Shown here piece after piece: positions 1 through 8,852 of a DNA stretch of 64,000 nt. The notes under the pieces are model-generated. The model saw only the letters and a program-made list of their open reading frames with translations. It was not told the origin of the DNA and searched no databases. The stretch's first letter is position 1. Each line of letters opens with the position of its first letter. The position numbers and the translations under genes were made by a program. This DNA is from Lachnocurva sp045579705 (GTDB lineage: Bacteria; Bacillota; Clostridia; Lachnospirales; Lachnospiraceae), in assembly GCA_045579705.1 (NCBI GenBank), contig JAZNMP010000011.1, positions 1-64,000 on the forward strand. The letters are read 5' to 3'.

Positions 1-123
1 CGTTCAGCTACTAACCTCTTTATTTCAGCAGATTGATAACCAATCTACTATTTTTAGTATATGCCAATCAAATTGCATTTACAATATCTATATTTTCTTA
101 TGATCTTACATAAATTATAAAAT

Positions 124-265
124 GGATGCCACCTGTTTAAAAAAACAAATAGGCACCCATCTTTATAGAATATCCAAAGTTTAGTGGAATCTCACTCTTC
201 CGTAGGGTTAGACAGTCGCCACTAACTTCTCCCCCAAAACTTCGGGAAACCCTACTTAACTTTGG
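124..265 (-). ncRNA. candidate structured RNA ending in a hairpin
   Basis: No gene fits here, but the minus-strand transcript folds well. An outer stem pairs 254-265 with 174-185 (11 of 12 positions). A second stem pairs 248-253 (AGGGTT) with 204-209. A side hairpin GGAA/TTCC spans 186-201. A strong 3' hairpin with about 15 pairs, several G-U, spans 124-158 and could end the transcript, although only a weak U-rich stretch follows. The nested shape suggests a riboswitch or a 6S-like RNA. I could not match a known consensus, so the class stays open. It lies just downstream of the membrane protein gene at 337-729. Confidence 0.5.
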
Positions 266-336
266 AGACCCCTATTATGTTTGCTTGATCACAACTTTTC
301 ATCAAAAAGCAAGTGCAGCTATCGCCGCAAAGCTCT

Positions 337-729
337 CTACTCGTTCGCCATTTTCTTTCTAGCCATACAAATAAACCAAGTCTCAGCGCCGCACATCACT
401 GCGCATGCCGCTACAGCAATCACCCATTCCTGTAGTAAATTCTTGCTTATTGAGTATGCATTAAACAAAAACAAAAACGCAACAATCTGAAGAACTCTCA
501 TTCCAAAATGCTTCAAAAATGACATCTTGTAGATTCCATCAAAGTACACATCTTTTCCCAGAATCTTCTCAGTGCTCCAAACATACTTAATGAGTATAAT
601 AACACTAATCAAAACTAGAGAATATACCCAATGATTGTTATAAGATAACGTGTTAAACTCGGTAAACAACATCAACGCGCTAAATACTAACGCTCTTCCC
701 AGCAACATCGCCTTGTTCTTTGTGCTCAT
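337..729 (-). CDS. small integral membrane protein, unassigned
   Basis: A 130-residue protein with about four hydrophobic segments (roughly residues 8-25, 33-50, 75-95 and 100-120) and a Lys/Arg-rich C-terminus (MARKKMANE). No catalytic motif is visible and I do not recognise the family. It starts only 25 bases downstream of the lytic transglycosylase gene on the same strand, so the two probably share a transcript. A cell-envelope role is inference from topology and neighbour only. Confidence 0.6.
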   Translation of the reverse strand: MSTKNKAMLLGRALVFSALMLFTEFNTLSYNNHWVYSLVLISVIILIKYVWSTEKILGKDVYFDGIYKMSFLKHFGMRVLQIVAFLFLFNAYSISKNLLQEWVIAVAACAVMCGAETWFICMARKKMANE

Positions 730-754
730 AATTACTCCCCCTTAATCTAAAACA

Positions 755-1627
755 TCATTTGATTCCTTCCATCGCCATTAATAGCAATTTCTGCAAATCC
801 TCCCTCTGACGATCAGTTACTTCCACTCCTTCGGAAAAAGCTGACCCTTTTGTCCCTTTGTATGCCACTACAGTTTCAGCAAGTTTATTTGAGTCTGGCA
901 GAACCACCTGATCTGAAGATGCCGCTTTATATCCACGTGCATAATTCAATAGCACCCTCGGTATATGATTCTGTGTCTCTTTATAAGGAGGAATTCCATC
1001 GTATTTCTTTACCGCTCCACCACCTGCGCTGTATGCAGCTAGTGCTAAGGAAACATTTCCATTATAGGCAGCCAATTCTCGACTTAATAGCTTTGCGCCA
1101 CCCATGATGTTCTCTCTGGCATCGTATGAATTTGTCACACCCAGCCCTTCTGCTGTCTTTGGCATAAGCTGCATCACTCCAACAGCGCCAGCTGAGCTGA
1201 CTGCATCAGTTCTGAAGTTTGATTCCTGCTTTGCCATAGCGATTAGGATTCCTTCATCTACACCATATGTAGCCGCAGCTTCCTTAAAGATTGGAAGCAA
1301 TTCATCCGGCACTTCAATAGGTTTTAACGAATTAACTAAGCCTTTCAGAGAAGAATCGCCAAGACCAGTAATCCCATTTACACCCAATGAATTTGCCCCT
1401 GCTGAACCGGCATTTGTCGTAGTAGAACTGGCATTTGCCGTAGTAGAACCAGCATTAGCTGTAGCAGAGCCAGATTTTCCAGTCGTTCCAGCCTGCTCGG
1501 CAGCCTTTGCCTCGAGCGCCTGCTGAAACTCCGCTTTCTTCTCAGCCTGAGTTTTCGCTCCATTTCTCGCTATAACGTCACGATACACCTTAGTGGGACG
1601 ATTTGAATTTACAATAGTAATAACCAA
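755..1627 (-). CDS. lytic transglycosylase (SLT domain)
   Basis: A 290-residue protein. Residues about 105-230 form a lysozyme-like SLT domain: catalytic Glu135 in MAKQESNFRT, then GVMQLMPKTA, the alanine-rich AAYNGNVSLALAAYSAGGG and a Pro-rich end. This family cleaves peptidoglycan glycan strands, releasing 1,6-anhydro-MurNAc. The first 100 residues are a low-complexity linker with short Asn-Ala-Ser-Thr repeats (about residues 55-80). The start is TTG, with GGAGG six bases upstream. There is no signal peptide or membrane anchor, so export must use another route (for example a flagellar or phage-like apparatus); that is inference. Confidence 0.85.
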   Translation of the reverse strand: MVITIVNSNRPTKVYRDVIARNGAKTQAEKKAEFQQALEAKAAEQAGTTGKSGSATANAGSTTANASSTTTNAGSAGANSLGVNGITGLGDSSLKGLVNSLKPIEVPDELLPIFKEAAATYGVDEGILIAMAKQESNFRTDAVSSAGAVGVMQLMPKTAEGLGVTNSYDARENIMGGAKLLSRELAAYNGNVSLALAAYSAGGGAVKKYDGIPPYKETQNHIPRVLLNYARGYKAASSDQVVLPDSNKLAETVVAYKGTKGSAFSEGVEVTDRQREDLQKLLLMAMEGIK

Positions 1628-1709
1628 ATTACTTCCTCCATATATTTCAAATCACTACCTTTAGTATACTTTAAATTTAATTTTTTTCAATCCGAATACT
1701 AAAATCTTA

Positions 1710-1738
1710 TTGACACCAGCACCTCGTTGTACTATCAT
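1710..1738 (+). promoter_or_regulatory. sigma-70 promoter of the tRNA pair
   Basis: A perfect -35 box TTGACA (1710-1715), a 17-base spacer, and -10 TATCAT (1733-1738). Transcription would start near 1745, 18 bases before the tRNA-Thr gene. Confidence 0.8.
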
Positions 1739-1762
1739 AATCAAGTCGGTTATAAAGACTCT

Positions 1763-1835
1763 GCTGCTATGGCTCAGTCGGTAGAGCGTCACCTTGGTAA
1801 GGTGGAGGTCACGGGTTCGATTCCCGTTAGCAGCT
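1763..1835 (+). tRNA. tRNA-Thr (GGT anticodon)
   Basis: A full cloverleaf: acceptor arms GCTGCTA and TAGCAGC, a normal D arm, anticodon GGT at 1796-1798 in loop TTGGTAA, and T-loop GTTCGATTC. The discriminator base is T at 1835 and CCA is not encoded. The gene precedes tRNA-Ala by 18 bases and shares its promoter. Confidence 0.96.
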
Positions 1836-1853
1836 CTATGAATAACTAAATAT

Positions 1854-1926
1854 GGGGACGTAGCTCAGTTGGGAGAGCACCTGCCTTGCAAGCAGGGGGT
1901 CGAGGGTTCGAATCCCTTCGTCTCCA
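1854..1926 (+). tRNA. tRNA-Ala (TGC anticodon)
   Basis: A full cloverleaf: acceptor arms GGGGACG and CGTCTCC (with one G-T pair), D arm AGCTCAGTTGGGAGAGC, anticodon TGC at 1887-1889, T-loop GTTCGAATC and discriminator A. CCA is not encoded. It is the second gene of the tRNA unit and is followed at once by a terminator. Confidence 0.96.
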
Positions 1927-1930
1927 CTAA

Positions 1931-1963
1931 AAAAGGACTTCGAGTTTTCGAAGTCCTTTTCTT
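1931..1963 (+). terminator. intrinsic terminator of the tRNA unit
   Basis: Hairpin AAAAGGACTTCGA / TTCGAAGTCCTTTT followed by a T-rich run. The A-rich left flank means it could also stop minus-strand transcripts arriving from the phosphodiesterase gene. Confidence 0.85.
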
Positions 1964-1979
1964 ATACCATAATTCCATC

Positions 1980-4900
1980 TCAATCCGTGTATTTATCCGA
2001 CGCAAAATTCCATCTCAAATCATGTTTTTCTTCCTCTGATAATCCAGAGAACACAAGAGTATTTACTACTGCTGCCAGGTTCGAAGGCAAGACTGTTGCT
2101 ACTCCCTGTCCAACTTTTCTGGACAGATTCGAGACCTCATCCATATCGGAGAACTGATGCAATACCACATAAGTATTGCCTTCTGTTCTGGCCACAACTG
2201 AATCCACTCCTGAAATATTAATCAACAGCTTTGAGAGCTTATCATCTATCGGATCAAAACCATCTATACCATTTTTCTTTATGAAATCAGCATATCCATC
2301 GATTTCAATCATCAGCATGATAAAGTCATGATTATATCGTTCATACTCACGAATATACAAACTCAATGTATCGCCATATTCCTGAGCGTTCAATATTGGC
2401 AGATCATCTCTCTTTCTCGAACGATTTTCCATCTTAAACTTCGGCAGGATATCGATGAGATCAGTTACATCGAAAAAGCAACCCACCAAACCTTCGATTT
2501 CACCATTTATGTAAAGCGGACGCTTAAAAGCTATAATCGTTCTGTTATCGCCTTTTCGCAGGCAGTTTCCGACTTTTCCATTTATGGAAATACCAAAACG
2601 AATTACATCCTCTTCATCATTCTTGAACGCATTCGGATTAATATGCCATCCAACTTCTTCGTCATTTAGGCCCGCAATATCAGCAAACGAATGGAAACCA
2701 TAGTAATCGAGGAAATATTTGTTCGCGCCGACAAATTTACGATTCTTGTTTTTCCAGAAGACACCTATATCCAACATATCGAGCGTTCTCTTTATCGAAG
2801 GATCGCCAAAGAGCATCTTCTTCGCGATTTCTTCCATAACATCCTTCGTATCGTTCACAGATGCCTCGGTATTCTCTTCGAGGATGAATTTCTGAAGTGA
2901 CAGATCCATGCCCTCAGGGAGCTCATATTTATCAACATCACGACAGCCTGAGAAGATATACCATCTGTCGAGATACTCAAACGGAATGACTGTATAAATC
3001 ATCCATTTATATTTGCCATTCTTCTTCGTTCTAAATACATTTGATTTATATCCGTCTTCAATGTGATACATCTCTCTCATATTCTTCTCAGAATAGAAAT
3101 CGATAAATCTGGACTGATCCTCCGGAGCTATGAATGTCGATGCAAAAAGTCTAACTCCCTCGACCATCTCCATCTCATCTCTCTTCAAACTGTATTCCGC
3201 ATCACCGTTATAGAGCAAGAGCACGGATTTCGAATCCAAATCAAACACATGTGCAAACTGGTACAGCATAAATACATTTCGGATTGCAGCCTGTTTTAGA
3301 GACACAGTCTTTAAGCCTCGACCGGTCTGCAGATTCTCCATTCGCATCACCAGAGAAAAAGCATCCCCGTCTTCAATTCTGCTTATAAAATCAAACTCGA
3401 TAATACCAAACTGACCATCCAATACGAAATCGAGTTCCTGAGCTTCTGAAGAAGCGCAGGCTCTGAGCGCAGCCTCATGAAAATGCTTTGAAAAAATACT
3501 ATCGCTGTTTGCCCACTTCTCGAACTGGAATCTAGCACCCTCATCACCTTTAAAGAATTCCCTGAAAGAATGATTATCCTGAAGGACTCTAGCATACCCG
3601 TTTTTGAACTCGAGCAAAGCCATCGGCTGATGTCTGATACCATTACTCTTCGAATGGACAGGTGGATCCAATACGCTAATCATGCCAGTCTCACATTCAT
3701 AAACGCGAGTCTCTCTCTTCTCATATTCAAACGGCAAATCTACAATCTGCTCAAAAGGAATCGGTCTGGAAAAATAATATCCCTGAGCTTTTTCACATCC
3801 TAAATCCGATAACATACGTAATCGCTCTTCAGTCTCTGTACCTTCACAGACTGTCTCCATACCTAAGCGTTTAGCCATTCGGATTATACTGTATAGAATA
3901 GTCTTCGTCTTAGCTGAAGCACCTTCGTTCTCGATTTCCTTCAAGAACTGCATATCGATTTTCAATACGTCAAAATGATAATTCTTCAAAACATTAAAGG
4001 AAGAAAAACCTGTTCCGAAGTCATCCATCCAGAGATTATATCCACTATCGTTAAACTTCTTCAGTTCCTTGCGCAAAACCTTCTCTTTCTGGCCCAAAAC
4101 AGACTCTGTTATCTCGATATCCAGCATATCCTTTGGGACATCATATTCCTCGAGGATTTCTTCGATATACTCAAAGATCATACACTGTTCTCTATCGAAA
4201 TCCTGGCGCGACAAATTTACAGAAACCGGCACCATGCCCATTCCTGTTTCTTTCATCTTGTTCAAATCTTTTGCGACCTGTTCGATTACGAACATATCTA
4301 TTTTGTAAATCTGGTTGGAGTTTTCAAGCACAGGTACGAATTTGTTAGGCTGCATCATGCCGTAAGTCGGATCATCCCAGCGGATCAAAGCCTCGAAATC
4401 ACAGATTTCTCCACTTCGAATTCGAACGATTGGCTGATAATAAACCTTAAGCCAACCCTCTTCGATAGCCATATCTACATGATCTAAGACATAACGCTTG
4501 TTGTTAAGTGCTTGTTTTAAAGAATTGTCATAGAATCGATAAGTCTTATCAAATCGATCCTTTATAGAAATACATGCCAGTCTGGCGCAATCTATCGCTT
4601 CCATGATATCGTCATCCAGACGCATCTCATAGACACCGGCTTTGATTTCCATGCTTTTTCCACCATACATCTTCACATCGTTGTGAATCTTCATGATGTC
4701 TCTGTCCAATGTCGGGTTCGTCGTGACCACCACGAAATGGTCTCCAGAGAATCTGACACAGACACTGTTTTTAAAGGTGAGGTTCAAGCTGTCGGCTATG
4801 TCGCACAACAGCTTGTCACCACCAGTTAAATCATAGGTTTGATTATAGAGCGCAAATTCACTGACATTGAAAAAAATAACCTCTACTATATTATCGGGGT

Positions 4901-5027
4901 CGAATTTTTCCAATACCTTACGCATGATATGTCGCAGTCCACTGACACTGTACAAGCCAGTCAATGGATCACGGTAATCTTCATCGATTTCAGTAACTAG
5001 ATCTTTAAAGGATATTAAGTCTTTCAT
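1980..5027 (-). CDS. EAL-domain c-di-GMP phosphodiesterase with degenerate GGDEF and PAS domains
   Basis: A 1015-residue signalling protein. Residues about 15-165 are a GGDEF fold whose signature is degraded to SGDHF (94-98), so cyclase activity is unlikely. Residues about 180-430 are an EAL domain with its conserved metal and substrate motifs: FEALIRW (EAL 212-214), NLS, EITES, DDFGTG, LKIDMQF and QGYYFSRP. This should hydrolyse cyclic di-GMP. A long middle part of unclear fold follows, then a PAS-like domain (about 760-880) and a second degenerate GGDEF-like domain (about 890-1000, TEGNTYVVL in place of the signature). No membrane segment is seen, so it is probably cytosolic. The start follows AGGTGAAG. 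Confidence 0.9.
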   Translation of the reverse strand: MKDLISFKDLVTEIDEDYRDPLTGLYSVSGLRHIMRKVLEKFDPDNIVEVIFFNVSEFALYNQTYDLTGGDKLLCDIADSLNLTFKNSVCVRFSGDHFVVVTTNPTLDRDIMKIHNDVKMYGGKSMEIKAGVYEMRLDDDIMEAIDCARLACISIKDRFDKTYRFYDNSLKQALNNKRYVLDHVDMAIEEGWLKVYYQPIVRIRSGEICDFEALIRWDDPTYGMMQPNKFVPVLENSNQIYKIDMFVIEQVAKDLNKMKETGMGMVPVSVNLSRQDFDREQCMIFEYIEEILEEYDVPKDMLDIEITESVLGQKEKVLRKELKKFNDSGYNLWMDDFGTGFSSFNVLKNYHFDVLKIDMQFLKEIENEGASAKTKTILYSIIRMAKRLGMETVCEGTETEERLRMLSDLGCEKAQGYYFSRPIPFEQIVDLPFEYEKRETRVYECETGMISVLDPPVHSKSNGIRHQPMALLEFKNGYARVLQDNHSFREFFKGDEGARFQFEKWANSDSIFSKHFHEAALRACASSEAQELDFVLDGQFGIIEFDFISRIEDGDAFSLVMRMENLQTGRGLKTVSLKQAAIRNVFMLYQFAHVFDLDSKSVLLLYNGDAEYSLKRDEMEMVEGVRLFASTFIAPEDQSRFIDFYSEKNMREMYHIEDGYKSNVFRTKKNGKYKWMIYTVIPFEYLDRWYIFSGCRDVDKYELPEGMDLSLQKFILEENTEASVNDTKDVMEEIAKKMLFGDPSIKRTLDMLDIGVFWKNKNRKFVGANKYFLDYYGFHSFADIAGLNDEEVGWHINPNAFKNDEEDVIRFGISINGKVGNCLRKGDNRTIIAFKRPLYINGEIEGLVGCFFDVTDLIDILPKFKMENRSRKRDDLPILNAQEYGDTLSLYIREYERYNHDFIMLMIEIDGYADFIKKNGIDGFDPIDDKLSKLLINISGVDSVVARTEGNTYVVLHQFSDMDEVSNLSRKVGQGVATVLPSNLAAVVNTLVFSGLSEEEKHDLRWNFASDKYTD

Positions 5028-5080
5028 AGCTTCACCTATTCTAGTAGATTTACACTACATCGAAACCTATTGGTTATTTA

Positions 5081-6010
5081 TTAGGCCAAGTATTCTTTGA
5101 TACTCTTAAGTATTCCGTCTTTATCTAATCCATATTTCTTTATAAGCTCACCAGCAGGACCTGATTCACCGAATCTATCATTTACACCGATTCTCTTTAC
5201 TGGAGCTGGGTGATGTTCAGCGAGGCACTCACATACAGCTGATCCAAGTCCACCGATGATAGAATGCTCTTCAACTGTAACTACCTTGCCAGTCTTTTTA
5301 ACTGACTCGAGAATCAATTCTTCATCTAGAGGTTTAATAGTTGCTATATTGATTACTTCTGCTGATACGCCTTCCTTTGCAAGCTCTTCTGCAGCTTCAA
5401 GTGAAGGTGCTACGCACATTCCAGTTGCAACGATAGTGAGATCTGTACCTTCACGAAGCACAGTTCCTTTACCGATTTCAAATTTATAATCTGGCTTATT
5501 GATTACAGGTACATTTGCACGACCAAAACGTAGATAAACAGGACCTACATGATCAAGTGCTGCTTTTACAGCCTGTTTTGCTTCGATATCATCCGCAGGA
5601 TTGATAACAACCATTCCCGGAATTTCTCTCATAAGCGCTAGGTCTTCGAGGCACTGATGTGAAGCGCCATCTTCACCTACGCTGATACCTGCATGAGTCG
5701 CACCAATTTTTACATTAAGATGTGGGTATCCGATAGAGTTTCTAATCTGCTCATATGCTCTACCAGCTGAGAACATAGCAAATGTACTAGCGAAAGGGAT
5801 CATTCCAGTAGTTGCAAGTCCAGCAGCGATACCAAACATATTTCCTTCTGCAATACCACAATCGATAAATCTATCTGGGTAAGCTTCCTTAAAGATTGAT
5901 GTCTTTGTAGCTCCACTTAGGTCGGCATCTAGAACTACGAGGTTAGGATACTCGTTTGCCAATTCCTTAAGAGCATTTCCATAACTATTTCTAGTTGCGA
6001 TTGATTCCAT
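5081..6010 (-). CDS. transketolase, C-terminal subunit
   Basis: A 309-residue protein with the pyrimidine-binding and C-terminal domains of transketolase (start MESIATRNSYGNAL; DADLSGATKTSIFK; IAEGNMFGIAAGLA, which carries the Glu that activates thiamine pyrophosphate; and HAGISVGEDGASHQ). Its ATG overlaps the TAA of the N-terminal half by one base (TAATG), so the two are translated together. Together they form the split two-chain transketolase common in Clostridia and archaea, which moves two-carbon units between sugar phosphates in the cytosol. Confidence 0.93.
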   Translation of the reverse strand: MESIATRNSYGNALKELANEYPNLVVLDADLSGATKTSIFKEAYPDRFIDCGIAEGNMFGIAAGLATTGMIPFASTFAMFSAGRAYEQIRNSIGYPHLNVKIGATHAGISVGEDGASHQCLEDLALMREIPGMVVINPADDIEAKQAVKAALDHVGPVYLRFGRANVPVINKPDYKFEIGKGTVLREGTDLTIVATGMCVAPSLEAAEELAKEGVSAEVINIATIKPLDEELILESVKKTGKVVTVEEHSIIGGLGSAVCECLAEHHPAPVKRIGVNDRFGESGPAGELIKKYGLDKDGILKSIKEYLA

Positions 6011-6837
6011 TATAATGCCTCCCCGATTTTGTTTAAGTCGTTCATTGCGATTTCAAATTCTTCGTCGTTTGGTGCTTTGCCATGCCAGCCAGCTTTGTTT
6101 TCCATGAAGGAAACGCCTTTACCCTTTACAGTCTTCATGATGATTGCTGTAGGGCAGCCCTTTGTCTCTCTAGCTGATTTGAAAGCATCTCTGAGCTGAT
6201 CAAAATCAGAGCCATCAACGCATACTACATTAAAGTTAAAAGCTTTAAACTTCTCATCGATAGGATATGGGCTGTTAACCTCTTCGATAGTTCCATCGAT
6301 CTGGAGATTGTTGTTATCTACGATTACTACGAGATTATCAAGTTTCTTTGCTCCAGCAAACATAGCAGCTTCCCATACCTGGCCTTCCTGGATTTCACCG
6401 TCTCCGAGAAGTGTATATGTTCTATAAGACTTGTTCTGAAGTTTAGCTGAAAGAGCCATTCCCACCGCTGTAGAAATACCCTGTCCGAGTGATCCTGTAC
6501 TCATATCGAGGCCAGGAAGCATATGCATAGATGGATGTCCCTGAAGTCTAGTTCCTACTTTTCTGAAAGTAGTAAGTTCTTCCTTCGGAAAAAATCCCCT
6601 CTCGGCGAGAGTTGCATATAAGCCCGGTGCTGTGTGTCCTTTTGATAATACGAAACGATCACGATTATCCATCTTTGGATTCTCAGGATCGATGTTCATT
6701 TCTTCAAAATAAAGGAATGTAAACACATCAGCCGCTGAAAGTGATCCGCCTGGATGACCAGACTGAGCTGCGTGTACTTCTGTCACAATACCTTTTCTAA
6801 CTTCGTTTGCAAGTTTTTTTAATTTCTGATTGTCCAC
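6010..6837 (-). CDS. transketolase, N-terminal subunit
   Basis: A 275-residue thiamine-pyrophosphate-binding half of transketolase. Motifs are HAAQSGHPGGSLSAAD near residue 23, KGHTAPGLYATL, and the cofactor-binding stretch LLGDGEIQEGQVWEA followed by DNNNLQIDG. The chosen start is GTG at 6837 (VDNQKLKKL), preceded by AAGGGAAAG. It is the first gene of the two-gene unit and is divergent from the flavin-reductase-like gene at 7030. Confidence 0.93.
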   Translation of the reverse strand: MDNQKLKKLANEVRKGIVTEVHAAQSGHPGGSLSAADVFTFLYFEEMNIDPENPKMDNRDRFVLSKGHTAPGLYATLAERGFFPKEELTTFRKVGTRLQGHPSMHMLPGLDMSTGSLGQGISTAVGMALSAKLQNKSYRTYTLLGDGEIQEGQVWEAAMFAGAKKLDNLVVIVDNNNLQIDGTIEEVNSPYPIDEKFKAFNFNVVCVDGSDFDQLRDAFKSARETKGCPTAIIMKTVKGKGVSFMENKAGWHGKAPNDEEFEIAMNDLNKIGEAL

Positions 6838-6950
6838 AATCTTTCCCTTTCTTGTCTCTACTCAGATTGGATATTAACATTCATAATATCCCACTTTTAT
6901 CAATAATAACACACTTTTGGCTTTAAGTATCGTTTTTTCACAAAGAAACT

Positions 6951-7001
6951 ATCAATTATTGTTTTTTCACTATGCATATTTTATAATAAAAAATAATTGA
7001 T
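6951..7001 (+). promoter_or_regulatory. promoter of 7030 gene flanked by a 10-bp inverted repeat
   Basis: TTGTTT (6959-6964), a 17-base spacer and TATAAT (6982-6987) form a good promoter. It is bracketed by the exact inverted repeat ATCAATTATT (6951-6960) and AATAATTGAT (6992-7001). GTTTTTTCAC also occurs twice (6932-6941 and 6961-6970). The layout suggests an operator. No regulator is known for it. Confidence 0.55.
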
Positions 7002-7029
7002 TATGAGTGTGTAGATAGGGGGAAAAACT

Positions 7030-7548
7030 ATGCATCACGTATTTCAACCGTTTCCTATAGAGGATTTAGACTTCAATCCATTTAAGAAATTCCGCGAAGA
7101 AGGTGCCGCTCTGGTTATTAAAGACACAGCACATAAGCGTATTAACGCTACTTACATCAAATACGGAACTGTCGGAAATCTATACGATAGGAATGTTGCT
7201 GCGCTTTATCTACGAAAGAGCACCTACACATCAGAGCTCATGAAAAGCGAAGAATATGTAACTATTAATTTCTTCGACATGGACATCAAGGGGATTCGCT
7301 CTTCATTAAAATTTCTGGAAATGGCTTCCGGACGTGATGAAGACAAAATCAAACAGCTCGGTATGCATATCGATGCAGACGGCGATGCTCCGTATCTGGA
7401 TGAAGCAAACTTCGTAATAGTCTGCCGAATCATCGCTTGCATGGATTTAAACGAATCCAGCCTGCTGGTTGAAGAAGATGTAAAGAAGCTTCAAGAAGAA
7501 GACCTCGTCATCTACATTACAGAAATAGTAAACGCTTTTGCAAGATAA
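7030..7548 (+). CDS. flavin-reductase-like FMN-binding protein
   Basis: A 172-residue protein resembling the FMN-binding split-barrel (DIM6/NTAB) family: NPFKKFREEGAALVIKD, then NATYIKYGTVGNLYDRNVAALYL and a strand followed by VTINFFDMD. Such proteins bind FMN and often act as flavin reductases or flavoprotein oxidoreductases; the substrate is not predictable. ATG follows AGGGGG. It is a monocistronic unit on the plus strand with its own promoter and a strong terminator. Confidence 0.7.
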   Translation: MHHVFQPFPIEDLDFNPFKKFREEGAALVIKDTAHKRINATYIKYGTVGNLYDRNVAALYLRKSTYTSELMKSEEYVTINFFDMDIKGIRSSLKFLEMASGRDEDKIKQLGMHIDADGDAPYLDEANFVIVCRIIACMDLNESSLLVEEDVKKLQEEDLVIYITEIVNAFAR

Positions 7549-7554
7549 TAAAAA

Positions 7555-7593
7555 AAACCGACCACCAAATAAATCTAATTTGGTGGTCGGTTT
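7555..7593. terminator. bidirectional terminator
   Basis: A 16-bp perfect stem (7555-7570 with 7578-7593) and a 7-base loop, with an A-run on the left and a T-rich run on the right. It separates two converging genes, at 7030-7548 (+) and 7600-8274 (-). Confidence 0.9.
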
Positions 7594-7599
7594 ATTTTA

Positions 7600-8274
7600 T
7601 TAATGTTCTACATGTATAGGCCAATACGGCTGTAAATTAAGAGTCTCTCTCAAAGCTGTATTTTCCCAATCAGAAACTTCGTATGATTTAAAGTAAGAAT
7701 CCAGGATAGAAAGTGGAAGAACTCGGATATTAGATTTATCCTCATCCTCGATATATTTCTCAAACTTCTGGATTTCTTCCTTCGTGAAATCTCTATCACC
7801 AGAATCGAATTCGTTCTCAACCTCGTCGATTTCTCCCAGGATTTCATCTACCAAATCATTGGTATCTGCGAACAAATCATCCATAGCACCTTTGTATTCG
7901 ATAGTTCCATAAATCTCAGATATTTCCTGATTTTCTACTACGATGTGAAGAATCAGGGATTCTTCTTTCGTGGAAAAAAGTTCATCATAAATTTCAAAAT
8001 CATATTCGATATCGTCAGCTGCTATAGCCTTAATTCTATCTCGTAACTCGAGGAATTTATCAAAAGCTTCTCTGTCTTCGATATCTCTCACGACTTCAAA
8101 ATGAACTACTTCCGGGAACGCATCATCGATTATCGCGTCCTTTACATGTGTCTTTCTTTCATCGTCATCGGAGTTCAAATAGATACCACTGGCTGGAATC
8201 TGTTCCATCTCCTCAGACTCTAAACTAATTCTTCCGGATATATCCAGGATAATAGGTGTATTATCGTCACTCAT
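7600..8274 (-). CDS. acidic protein of unknown function
   Basis: A 224-residue, strongly acidic protein (for example NEFDSGDRDFTKEEIQKFEK near residue 155), with no membrane segment, signal peptide or motif that I recognise. Its ATG overlaps the TAA of the preceding gene (TAATG), so it is translationally coupled as the last of three genes (9515 to 7600). The function is unknown. Confidence 0.65.
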   Translation of the reverse strand: MSDDNTPIILDISGRISLESEEMEQIPASGIYLNSDDDERKTHVKDAIIDDAFPEVVHFEVVRDIEDREAFDKFLELRDRIKAIAADDIEYDFEIYDELFSTKEESLILHIVVENQEISEIYGTIEYKGAMDDLFADTNDLVDEILGEIDEVENEFDSGDRDFTKEEIQKFEKYIEDEDKSNIRVLPLSILDSYFKSYEVSDWENTALRETLNLQPYWPIHVEH

Positions 8275-8849
8275 TACTTTCCAAATACCGCTTTTCTAAT
8301 CTTTGACTCTTCATCTAGTGCTACATCAAACAAGCTGTCTTCCTCAACAGCATCATGAGCCTTGAGGAACATCTTTCTGGCATTTACCATCTTCTTTGTA
8401 ACGAACTTGCCCTGCTGTACCACGACATCCTTTACATGATAAGGGATATAATCATCCATCAATACTTCAAAAAATACCGGGTCGATTCCTTCCATGATTA
8501 ACAACATAGAACGAATTACGATAAAGAACGCAAGAGCTTCTACACCCTGCGGATTTCTATTCCAGTAAGAAGCTGTCAATGTCTCTAATAGCAGATCCTG
8601 TGGCATATTTGTAGTCATATAGTCTACAATAGCTCCGATAAAATCCTGTAAATCTTCATAGCCTTCAATCTTTACAGTATCAGAAACCTGCATCAAAGCA
8701 AGTACATCATCTTCATCCTGGCATATTTCTGCCATGGCCTTCATAGTTCCAAGAGTTTCAGCAAGCATCTTTACATCATACTCTGTAATCTTTGCAAGAT
8801 TTGCTTTCTTTACTCCATCTTTACGAATGTCATATAACAGTTTATCCAC
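8274..8849 (-). CDS. unknown cytosolic protein
   Basis: A 191-residue, mostly helical protein, starting at GTG (8849) behind GGAGG. It is Met- and Asp-rich, with a hydrophobic helix IVIRSMLLIMEGIDPVFFEV in the middle that is probably buried rather than membrane-spanning. I do not recognise the family. It is three bases from the upstream gene and coupled to the downstream one, so the three products probably work together. Confidence 0.65.
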   Translation of the reverse strand: MDKLLYDIRKDGVKKANLAKITEYDVKMLAETLGTMKAMAEICQDEDDVLALMQVSDTVKIEGYEDLQDFIGAIVDYMTTNMPQDLLLETLTASYWNRNPQGVEALAFFIVIRSMLLIMEGIDPVFFEVLMDDYIPYHVKDVVVQQGKFVTKKMVNARKMFLKAHDAVEEDSLFDVALDEESKIRKAVFGK

Positions 8850-8852
8850 GTT

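Noticed and set aside
124..265. Named riboswitch or 6S RNA
   Set aside because: No known consensus (for example c-di-GMP, TPP, SAM, ykkC) matched by eye; only a candidate structured RNA is claimed.
281..490. Small plus-strand gene antisense to the membrane protein
   Set aside because: No ribosome site, overlaps a better-supported minus-strand gene, and has no homologous features.
1980..5027. Active diguanylate cyclase
   Set aside because: Both GGDEF-like domains have lost the signature residues, while the EAL motifs are complete.
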